This document shows, in pieces, positions 57,748 through 64,000 of a DNA stretch of 64,000 bases. The position numbers and the translations under genes were made by a program. Source of the DNA: Muribaculaceae bacterium (GTDB lineage Bacteria; Bacteroidota; Bacteroidia; Bacteroidales; Muribaculaceae). The DNA is taken from contig JAFYYG010000017.1 in assembly GCA_017557625.1 (NCBI GenBank), forward strand, positions 1-64,000, in the 5' to 3' direction. Under the pieces are notes generated by a model. The model saw only the letters and a list, made by a program, of their open reading frames with translations, was not told the origin of the DNA and searched no databases. Position 1 is the stretch's first letter; every line of letters starts with the position of its first letter.

Positions 57748-58290
57748 ATGACACAAGAATTTAGGAAGGAGTTTTTTGCTTATCGCAATGGCATTGTTGC
57801 TGAGCTGTTACGCTCGGCAGGTGACCCACACACCATGATAATGGGCTGCCAACTTGCCGATGTTATAGCCATAACCAGCCGATACGAGAAAGACGCACGG
57901 CTGGCGCAAGCGCTGTGGGATGACGCCCACCACCGCGAGTGCCGCATGGCGGCAACGATGCTCTACCCTATTGAGAATTTTGACATGGCGATCGCCCTCG
58001 CCTGGTGCCAAAGCGTGGAGTCCACCGAGATTGCCGACATTCTCTGCCACCGCCTCCTGCGCCACCTCGACTACGCCACACAACTCTGGCAGCAACTTCA
58101 CGATAGCGACCAACCATTGGCACAATACACCGCCTATCGCCTCCTCCTCAACCTCATGCTGATGAATAGAATAGAAAAAACCGCCGAGATACGCTCGATG
58201 ATAAAAAAAGACCTAACCACTGCCCCACCATCCCTGCGACAACTGCTGGAAAGTATCGCAGAGGAGATGAATGGGAATCACTGTATATGA
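57748..58290 (+). CDS. HEAT/AlkD-like helical protein, possible DNA alkylation repair homologue
   Basis: A 180-residue, all-helical protein from the ATG at 57748. The segment RNGIVAELLRSAGDPHTMIMGCQLADVIAITSRYEKDARLAQALWDDAHHRECRMAATML resembles short Bacteroidales proteins annotated as DNA alkylation repair (AlkD-like HEAT repeats), where pairs of helices wrap DNA. The aromatic and acidic catalytic residues of AlkD are not obvious, so it may be a diverged or non-enzymatic member. The frame extends to 57658 through repeat and terminator DNA, which is unlikely to be coding. No promoter is clear. Confidence 0.6.
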   Translation: MTQEFRKEFFAYRNGIVAELLRSAGDPHTMIMGCQLADVIAITSRYEKDARLAQALWDDAHHRECRMAATMLYPIENFDMAIALAWCQSVESTEIADILCHRLLRHLDYATQLWQQLHDSDQPLAQYTAYRLLLNLMLMNRIEKTAEIRSMIKKDLTTAPPSLRQLLESIAEEMNGNHCI

Positions 58291-58340
58291 CCCAACAAAA
58301 CTATTACACGTTTTACTAGACTGATATGGTGGAAAAAACA

Positions 58341-58378
58341 AGGAGGGCAACGCACAAAACAAAGTGCATTGTCCTCCT
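58341..58378. terminator. Bidirectional terminator
   Basis: AGGAGGGCAACGCAC and GTGCATTGTCCTCCT pair (one mismatch, one G-T pair) around an eight-base loop in the convergent gap. The minus side has a TTTTTT tract. Confidence 0.85.
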
Positions 58379-58404
58379 ATCAATTGACGTTTTGAAAAAG
58401 ATGA

Positions 58405-59649
58405 TTAGTCGAGTTTATGGATGATAAGTCCTGAGCGGAGTTTTGGCTCAAACCAGGTAGCCTTTGGGGGCATGATGTTGCCGCTGTCGGCGATGTTGAT
58501 GATTTGACGCATGGTCACTGGATAGAGCGCCAGAGCCATCTTCATCTCGCCGCTGTCAACACGCTTCTTGAGCTCGCCAAGGCCGCGGATTCCGCCCACG
58601 AAGTCGATGCGCTTGTCGGTGCGCAGGTCCATGATGCCGAGGATGTCACGCAGGATGTAGTCCGAAGATATCTTCACGTCGAGCACACCGATTGGATCGT
58701 TGTCGTCGTAGGTGCCTTCCTTAGCGGTCAGCGAGTACCACTTACCCTCAAGATAGAGCGAGAAGTTGTGTAGACAAGCTGGACGATATTCCTCTTCACC
58801 CTTGCACTCGATGTCGAAATGCTCACCAACTTTAGCGAGGAACTCTTCGGGAGTGTTACCGTTGAGGTCAACGACCACGCGGTTGTAGTCCATCACTTTG
58901 AGGTGTGACTCGGGGAAGCACACTGCCAGCAGGTAGTTATATTCCTCTTTGCCGGTGTGGTTGGGGTCGGCCTGCGCCTTCTCCTCACCGACATGGGCGG
59001 CGGCGGCGGTGCGGTGGTGACCGTCGGCGATGTAAAGGTAAGGAATCTTGTCAAACTCCTCGGTGATCTTAGCAATCATCGCGTCGTCGGTAATGCACCA
59101 CAGGGTGTGGCCGATGCCATCCTCGCTAACGAAGTCATACTCTGGTTCAGTCATCTTAACCTGGTCGATGATAGCCTCGAGAGGCTCGTTGGTAGGGAAC
59201 GACAGGAACACTGGCTCCACGTTGGCGTTGTTGACGCGGATGTGTTTCATGCGGTCCTCTTCCTTCTCGCGACGGGTGAGCTCGTGCTTCTTGATGCGGC
59301 CTTCCACATAGTCTTTGTAGTTGGCGGCAACCACAAAACCATACTGAGTGCGGCCGTCCATAGTCTGAGCATAGATGTAGTACATCTCTTTGGGGTCTTG
59401 CACCAGCCATCCGTTGGCCTGGAACTTCTTGAAGTTCTCCACTGCCTTGTCATAGACCTGCGGGTCGTGTTCGGTAGTGCCGTCGTTGAAGTCGATTTCA
59501 GGCTTGATGATGTGGTAGAGCGACATCTCGTTGTCGCCAGCCTCGGCTCTTGCCTCTTCGCTGGAGAGCACATCATAAGGCTTGGAAGCCACTTTTTCTA
59601 CTAACTCTTTTGGGGGACGAAGCCCCTTGAAAGGTTTTACATTTGCCAT
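58405..59649 (-). CDS. DUF1015 family protein
   Basis: A 414-residue cytoplasmic protein of the DUF1015 family: N-terminal KPFKGLRPPKELVEKVASKPYDVLSSEEA, then SLYHIIKPEID, YYIYAQTMDGRTQYGFVVAANYKDYVEGRIKKHELTRREKEEDR (the conserved KHExTRxxKExDR segment), LYIADGHHRTAAA near 200, and KPFxxL-type ends. In Bacteroidales it commonly sits next to serine-biosynthesis genes serC/serA, which are not seen here. Its biochemical role is not established; the segment with H and R residues suggests nucleotide or phosphate handling. It lies 35 bases after the Fur-family gene on the same strand. Confidence 0.9.
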   Translation of the reverse strand: MANVKPFKGLRPPKELVEKVASKPYDVLSSEEARAEAGDNEMSLYHIIKPEIDFNDGTTEHDPQVYDKAVENFKKFQANGWLVQDPKEMYYIYAQTMDGRTQYGFVVAANYKDYVEGRIKKHELTRREKEEDRMKHIRVNNANVEPVFLSFPTNEPLEAIIDQVKMTEPEYDFVSEDGIGHTLWCITDDAMIAKITEEFDKIPYLYIADGHHRTAAAAHVGEEKAQADPNHTGKEEYNYLLAVCFPESHLKVMDYNRVVVDLNGNTPEEFLAKVGEHFDIECKGEEEYRPACLHNFSLYLEGKWYSLTAKEGTYDDNDPIGVLDVKISSDYILRDILGIMDLRTDKRIDFVGGIRGLGELKKRVDSGEMKMALALYPVTMRQIINIADSGNIMPPKATWFEPKLRSGLIIHKLD

Positions 59650-59683
59650 AATGTTTTTTAGTTAATTGTATAAATAAAGAAAG

Positions 59684-60184
59684 TTATTTTACTTTTTTGT
59701 CACTAATTCTCTTTCTTTTCGCTTGTTTGATCTTTCTTGCGCAGTCGTTGCACACGCCATAGACAGTGAAATTATAATATGATGTGGTGAAAGCAGGAAA
59801 CCTACGGGCGTTCATATAAGCCATGAAATTAGTGTCTTTTACCAGTTTCACTTTCCCGCAATGCTCACACATGAGGTGGATGAAAGACACATTGTCGGCC
59901 CTCTCGAAATGGCTGCGGTTCTCTACACTGAATTGCCTAAACACTCCCGCCTCGACAAGCAGCAGCACTGTGTTATAGATTGTGGCCTTGCTCACTATGA
60001 AATTCTTGTTCGACAAAGCCTCCACAAGATCCTCAACCGTGAACTGCCTGCTGAACTCCAGAGCACTCTCTAATATCATAGAACGCTCGGGGGTGCGGCG
60101 TTTACCATTGTCTTTCAAGAATTTATCGAAATTCTCGATAACGACGCTGTCGGGCAGGGTATCAGTGACTTTCTTATTACGCAT
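59684..60184 (-). CDS. Fur-family transcriptional regulator
   Basis: A 166-residue repressor from the ATG at 60184. The winged-helix domain (GKRRTPERSMILESALEFSRQFTVEDLVEAL, SKATIYNTVLLLVEAGVFRQF) is followed by a dimerisation domain with two CxxC zinc pairs (LMCEHCGK near 98 and CNDCARK near 142) and His residues for a regulatory metal. Whether it senses iron, zinc or peroxide cannot be decided. It heads a pair with the DUF1015 gene. Confidence 0.9.
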   Translation of the reverse strand: MRNKKVTDTLPDSVVIENFDKFLKDNGKRRTPERSMILESALEFSRQFTVEDLVEALSNKNFIVSKATIYNTVLLLVEAGVFRQFSVENRSHFERADNVSFIHLMCEHCGKVKLVKDTNFMAYMNARRFPAFTTSYYNFTVYGVCNDCARKIKQAKRKRISDKKVK

Positions 60185-60232
60185 CAATAGGAATATATAA
60201 AAACAAGCGAGTTTCTAAAAGAGTTTGTCTCT

Positions 60233-60253
60233 CTCTAAACTCTAAACATAAAC
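60233..60253 (-). repeat. TTTAGAG heptads before the Fur-family gene
   Basis: On the minus strand GTTTATG, TTTAGAG and TTTAGAG repeat between the nucleotidyltransferase stop and the Fur-family gene; the same unit occurs before rlmH. Confidence 0.7.
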
Positions 60254-60262
60254 TTCAAGTCA

Positions 60263-61165
60263 TTAGAACATCTTGTCGGGATAAACTCCCTGGCGGTGCA
60301 GCTCGGCGAATTTCTCTACCACTGCTGGACGGTCTTCGCTGTAGGTCACGCCAAACCATTTAGAATCGGTGCGCAGCACCTCAACTGTCGATTGCCCGCC
60401 CTCTACAAGCTCACTGACGGTCAGAGGAATAAAGAACTCGCTCTTGGGCACATTGATGCTTTGGTTGAGGAAGTTGACGAACGATTTCTTACTATGCTCG
60501 AAATAATCGGGAGTAAAGCCCCAGAAGTTCATCGACACAGGAGTATCTGGTTCGAGTTTTTCCACCAGGTCGCCCTCGGTGAAAACGATGTCATGGTTCT
60601 CGTCGTAGCCGATCTTGGTGCGCTCCACCACGCTCTTGAGCAGCCCGTTCTCGGTCTCGCACACGCCACGCGACACTGTGCCGCTCTCGCTCATGGTGTT
60701 GCCCACGTTGAAGCCCACCATGAAATAGCGGTCGTGAGAGTCGTCGGGCAGGTCGCTCAACGCCTTCGCCAGCACCTCAAAGGAGTTGCGGCCGTAGAAG
60801 TCATCGCTGTTGATGACCGCAAACGGCTCCTTAATCACATCCTTGCCCATAAGCACGGCATGATTGGTGCCCCAGGGCTTGGTGCGGTCCTCAGGGCAGG
60901 TGAATCCCTCGGGCAGAGCATCAACCGACTGGAAAACCACCTCGGTGGGAATCTTGCTCTCATATTTCGAGAGAATCTTGTCACGGAACTCCTGTTCGAA
61001 GTCTTTGCGAATTACAAACACCACTTTGCCGAATCCGCTGTGGATAGCATCGTAGATGGAATAGTCCATGATGGTCTCGCCGTGAGGGCCCAGACCATCG
61101 AGCTGCTTGAGACCGCCATATCGGCTTCCCATACCAGCAGCAAGAACGAATAATGTAGGTTTCAT
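60263..61165 (-). CDS. Sugar-phosphate nucleotidyltransferase (NTP_transferase fold)
   Basis: A 300-residue enzyme. The N-terminal LFVLAAGMGSRYGGLKQLDGLGPHGE has the LAAGxGxR nucleotide-binding motif; PWGTNHAVL near 98 and FAVINSDDFYG near 115 (metal-binding Asp) are typical of the GalU/RmlA-like superfamily. The C-terminal part (MNFWGFTPDYFEHSKKSF) resembles Bacteroidales homologues found next to galactokinase. The exact sugar is not certain; the galK neighbour suggests a role in galactose or UDP-sugar metabolism. The gap to galK is filled by a palindrome and heptads. Confidence 0.85.
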   Translation of the reverse strand: MKPTLFVLAAGMGSRYGGLKQLDGLGPHGETIMDYSIYDAIHSGFGKVVFVIRKDFEQEFRDKILSKYESKIPTEVVFQSVDALPEGFTCPEDRTKPWGTNHAVLMGKDVIKEPFAVINSDDFYGRNSFEVLAKALSDLPDDSHDRYFMVGFNVGNTMSESGTVSRGVCETENGLLKSVVERTKIGYDENHDIVFTEGDLVEKLEPDTPVSMNFWGFTPDYFEHSKKSFVNFLNQSINVPKSEFFIPLTVSELVEGGQSTVEVLRTDSKWFGVTYSEDRPAVVEKFAELHRQGVYPDKMF

Positions 61166-61168
61166 ATA

Positions 61169-61223
61169 TAAGTGTTAAGTTGTAAGTGTTAAGTGTTAAG
61201 TAGGGACAAGGCGTGCCTTGTCC
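61169..61223 (-). repeat. Palindrome plus heptad array between galK and the nucleotidyltransferase gene
   Basis: A 20-bp palindrome (61204-61223, arms GGACAAGGC and GCCTTGTCC) is followed, in the minus direction, by five seven-base units (ACTTAAC, ACTTACA, ACTTATA types; TAAGTGT on plus) that end four bases before the ATG at 61165. Confidence 0.85.
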
Positions 61224-61232
61224 GAAGAGAGT

Positions 61233-62363
61233 TTATACCCTGCGGGCACCGTCGCTGATGATTACGTCATAAACTTTTGGCTCGTGGCCGTATTTCTCGT
61301 TGAACTTCTCGCGGGCGGTGGCGATGAACTGGTCGTAAAGGTCGTCCTTCACCAGGTTGATGGTGCAGCCGCCGAAGCCGCCGCCCATAATGCGTGAGCC
61401 GGTCACTCCGCACTCGCGGGCGATGTCGTTGAGATAGTCGAGCTCTACGCAGCTCACCTCATAGTCTTTGCTCAGGCCATTGTGAGTCTCATACATGCAC
61501 TTGCCCACCGTCTCGAAGTCGCCACGCTCCAGAGCGTCGCACACGTCGAGCACGCGCTGCTTCTCGCCAATGACATACACGGCACGCTTATAGTCCTCGT
61601 CGCTGATTTTGTCGCGGTTGGCCTCAAGCATCTCCATCGTGGCGTCGCGCAGGGTCTCCACGCCTAAAGTGGCTGCCACGCGTTCGCACGACTCGCGGCG
61701 CTTGTTATAGGGCGAGTCAACGAGCTCATGCTTCACTCTTGAGTCGAGAAGCACGAGTTTGTAGCCCTTAGCTTCAAATGGGTAATATTTGTGCTCGAGC
61801 GAGCGGCAGTCGAGGCGCATCAGGTGGTCTTTCTTGCCGAATACCGAGGCAAACTGGTCCATGATGCCGCAGTTCACGCCGCAGTAGTTGTGCTCAGTTG
61901 ATTGGCCTATCTTTGCAAGTTCAAATTTGTCAATTTTGTTGTCGTTGAACATATCGTTCAAAGCAAAAGCGAAGCATGATTCCAAGGCTGCCGATGACGA
62001 GAGGCCTGCGCCGAGAGGCACATTGCCTGCAAACACCGCGTCAAAGCCCTTCACTGTGCCGCCACGCTTGATGGTCTCGCGGCACACGCCGAAGACGTAG
62101 CATGCCCACTGCTCGTTGGGCTTGTCCTCCTCGTTTAATCCAAATTCTGTGTAGCTGTCGAGGTCGGCGCTATACACGCGCACCTTGTCGGTGCCATTCC
62201 CTTTGATGCCTGCCATGATACATTTGTCGATGGCACCAGGGAATACGAATCCCCCGTTGTAGTCGGTGTGTTCTCCAATAAGGTTAATGCGTCCAGCCGA
62301 TGCATACATCACTGGCTCAGCGCCAAAGCGCTCTTTGAATAAAGCGATGATTTTCTCTTTCAT
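61233..62363 (-). CDS. galK: Galactokinase
   Basis: A 376-residue GHMP kinase that phosphorylates galactose at C1 (Leloir pathway). The signature GRINLIGEHTDYNGGFVFPGAI lies at residues 24-45, the ATP loop NVPLGAGLSSSAALES near 115, the catalytic Asp in GVNCGIMDQFASVFG near 165, and GSRIMGGGFGGCTINLV near 325. The length is standard. The next gene is the sugar nucleotidyltransferase. A long perfect palindrome lies about 160 bases upstream of the start. Confidence 0.96.
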   Translation of the reverse strand: MKEKIIALFKERFGAEPVMYASAGRINLIGEHTDYNGGFVFPGAIDKCIMAGIKGNGTDKVRVYSADLDSYTEFGLNEEDKPNEQWACYVFGVCRETIKRGGTVKGFDAVFAGNVPLGAGLSSSAALESCFAFALNDMFNDNKIDKFELAKIGQSTEHNYCGVNCGIMDQFASVFGKKDHLMRLDCRSLEHKYYPFEAKGYKLVLLDSRVKHELVDSPYNKRRESCERVAATLGVETLRDATMEMLEANRDKISDEDYKRAVYVIGEKQRVLDVCDALERGDFETVGKCMYETHNGLSKDYEVSCVELDYLNDIARECGVTGSRIMGGGFGGCTINLVKDDLYDQFIATAREKFNEKYGHEPKVYDVIISDGARRV

Positions 62364-62519
62364 CTCTAATGATAATTTAGGTTATGAATAATTTGGTTTT
62401 TGAACTCTTTTTAATGATTTTGCAAAGATTGCACGAAGATACAACATTATTTGGAAACAGCCACAATGTTTCCCAAAATTTCAACAAAATTAACCCGAAT
62501 CCTCATGGCGACGGTAATA

Positions 62520-62547
62520 TCAAACAACAAAAATTTTTGTTGTTTGA
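62520..62547. repeat. Perfect 28-bp palindrome upstream of galK
   Basis: The left arm is TCAAACAACAAAAA and the right arm is its exact reverse complement, with no loop. It lies between galK and the following gene. It could be an operator or part of a terminator. Confidence 0.75.
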
Positions 62548-62586
62548 CATAACGGCAGAACGGCGGAAAGGGTGTGGCGTGGGCAG

Positions 62587-62624
62587 AAAAAAGCGCCTCC
62601 ACCATGGTGGGAGGAAGCGCCTTT
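62587..62624 (-). terminator. Terminator after the LRR/dockerin gene
   Basis: On the minus strand AAAGGCGC pairs with GCGCTTTT and CTC-CACC with GGTG-GAG inside, then TTTTTT. The stem has several imperfections. Confidence 0.65.
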
Positions 62625-62651
62625 GATTGTTGTGCATTATGCATTGATCAA

Positions 62652-64000
62652 CTATTGCCCCAGCAGTACGTCATATACCGCTGTGATGTCGGCGGCTGTG
62701 ATGTTGCCGTCGCCGTTCTGGTCGCCGTTTACGAGGTGGCTGCTGTCGTTGGTAAGCATAAAGTCGTAGAGTGAAGTCACGTCGGCTGCTGTCACCACTC
62801 CGTCGCCGTTCACGTCGCCAGGGATGTTAGTGGTGATTTCCACCCAGTTGCCGTTTTGGTATTTCATGGGTGTCCAGCGCTTGTCGCGGGCGGTGGTAAC
62901 TTGTTGAGAAGAGATTTCGTTCCCCTCGTCTGTTCCTCCAAGCACTTTGAATTCGCCTGTGCTGCCGACGGGGATAGTGCGCAGGCTGTTGACGAGGCTA
63001 CCCATTGCCGCCTCCTTTATTTGGTTGCCGTGAATCTCCAGTTTTATTAGAGAGTTCTTGCCTTGCAACGAAAGAGATGTCAGTTTGTTGGCCGAGCAGT
63101 TCAGTTCCTGGAGCCCGCTTGGCAGCGAGGGCAATGACGAGAGTTGGTTGGAGGCACAGTTGAATGCAGTCACCGAACTTGGCAAGGCTGCGAGCGAAGT
63201 CAACTTATTGGCAGAGCAATCAAGACTATTCAATGCTGTGCAACCACTATAGTTGAGCGATGTCAAGGCATCAGATTTGCAAATCAGTGTTGTCAACGAG
63301 GTGCTGTTTTTCACGTCAAGAGTCTGCAGTTTCTTCTTATTGCTGATGTTTAATGTGGTGAACCCGTTGCCTCCACAGTAAAGTTTCACAAGATTATCGG
63401 GCAATGCGGGTAGCGAGGTCAATTTATTAGTGCCGCATGCCAACTCCACTAATCCGCTGGGCAATATGGGCAGTGAGGTGAGTTGGTTATTGGTGCATCC
63501 CAGTGTGGTCAACGTGCTTGGCAATTCAGGTAACGAAGTGAGATAATTGCCTGAGCAAATCAGTGATGTGAGCTTGGAGAAGTAGCCAACACCCTGCAGG
63601 GTAGTTATGCTCTTGGCACCCACATCGAGAGAGGTGCGCGAATCAACGTCCATTGTGGTGATATATCCCGATGGATAGAGCGCGAGCAGATAGTTGCGGA
63701 AATGAGCGTCGGGAAAGTTTGTCTCGTTGATGATTGCCACCACTGGAATGTCGGTGATGATAAATTCGGACGCACCATAGGCTGATTTGCCGAGGTTGTT
63801 CAGACTCATCCCGTAGTCAGGAGAAAGCACTTTCACAGTAGGGTCGGCATACCAGTCTGAGATATTTCCGCCATGTGCCGCGGCATAGGTAGGAATCGAC
63901 TTGAGTGTGATTTTGGTGGTATAGTCGTCGCTGCCATAGCTGGTGCCTACGTAGAACGACACTTTTCTAAGGTCGTAAAAGTTGTGACTATAAGAGTCGA
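62652..64000 (-). CDS. Secreted LRR protein with C-terminal dockerin-like repeats (5' end outside window)
   Basis: The readable part has about 449 residues; the frame stays open to the window edge, so the N-terminus is missing. A repeat domain follows a non-repeat region (VAIINETNFPDAHFRNYLLALYPSGYIT, as in LRR cell-surface proteins), with units such as LTSLPELPSTLTTLGCTNNQ and LTSLPALPDNLVKLYCGGN. The C-terminus has two EF-hand-like dockerin repeats (DVNGDGVVTAADVTSLYDFM; DQNGDGNITAADITAVYDVL). It is probably secreted and protein-binding. The same dockerin-like pair sits at the N-terminus of the protein at 18907. Confidence 0.8.
   Translation of the reverse strand, partial: DSYSHNFYDLRKVSFYVGTSYGSDDYTTKITLKSIPTYAAAHGGNISDWYADPTVKVLSPDYGMSLNNLGKSAYGASEFIITDIPVVAIINETNFPDAHFRNYLLALYPSGYITTMDVDSRTSLDVGAKSITTLQGVGYFSKLTSLICSGNYLTSLPELPSTLTTLGCTNNQLTSLPILPSGLVELACGTNKLTSLPALPDNLVKLYCGGNGFTTLNISNKKKLQTLDVKNSTSLTTLICKSDALTSLNYSGCTALNSLDCSANKLTSLAALPSSVTAFNCASNQLSSLPSLPSGLQELNCSANKLTSLSLQGKNSLIKLEIHGNQIKEAAMGSLVNSLRTIPVGSTGEFKVLGGTDEGNEISSQQVTTARDKRWTPMKYQNGNWVEITTNIPGDVNGDGVVTAADVTSLYDFMLTNDSSHLVNGDQNGDGNITAADITAVYDVLLGQ

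Noticed and set aside
4597-61223. Short-period intergenic arrays as CRISPR remnants or integron sites
   Set aside because: The units are 7-9 bases, degenerate, without spacers, and no cas or integron integrase genes are present.

Overview
The window looks like a chromosome segment of an anaerobic gut Bacteroidales, of a Muribaculaceae/Prevotella-like kind; the exact family cannot be fixed from the sequence alone. The reasons are promoters of the Bacteroidetes type (TTTG, about 20 bases, then TAnnTTTG) in front of many genes, no clear Shine-Dalgarno sequences, and typical families: DUF5686 and PF14905-type outer-membrane proteins, ECF sigma/anti-sigma pairs, PorD, LRR_5 and dockerin-bearing secreted proteins, and an unlinked dnaN.

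Layout. 1-4362: right end of a prophage (tape-measure C-terminus, a DUF5714 cargo gene, a tail-region protein, a tyrosine integrase) next to tRNA-Ser(CGA). 4709-6900: rpe, a DedA membrane protein and a uracil-DNA glycosylase-like protein on the minus strand. 7005-15054: a complete [FeFe]-hydrogenase locus, with the maturases hydE-hydG-hydF on plus converging on the trimeric NAD-linked (probably electron-bifurcating) enzyme hydB-hydA-hydC on minus. 15405-18466: a Wza-like export lipoprotein and a Ser/Thr kinase fused to Sel1 repeats. 18467-25000: a MITE-like palindrome, a secreted dockerin/FISUMP protein, a YegS lipid kinase, rlmH, nadC and two secreted proteins. 25334-33494: a GH31 glycosidase, an LRR protein, a DUF5686 outer-membrane protein and rlmD. 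33598-50855: tRNA-Ser(TGA), dnaN, a DnaQ-like exonuclease and coaBC, then an approximately 10-kb island with two sigma/anti-sigma/outer-membrane receptor units, then porD-recN-rlmB. 50990-64000: a small lipoprotein, an M13 peptidase, an XRE regulator, a 1.3-kb gene-poor gap, a DPP III-like M49 peptidase, a HEAT-like protein, DUF1015, a Fur-family regulator, a sugar nucleotidyltransferase, galK, and a partial secreted LRR/dockerin protein.

The most unusual signal is not a gene. Roughly twenty intergenic gaps, mostly inside operons and in two pre-tRNA leaders, are filled by degenerate tandem arrays with a 7-base (sometimes 8- or 9-base) period. The unit differs from gap to gap (AACTNNN, TAAGTNN, TCAGNNN, TTTAGAG, GTGGAAA, CTCGTCAG). 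Several arrays start on the upstream stop codon or end at the next start codon, and several have a small perfect palindrome at their upstream edge. A second signal is a 73/74-nt element present twice (before dedA and before the GH31 gene), whose central hairpin shows compensatory base changes between the two copies. Both are read directly from the sequence; any function is inference.
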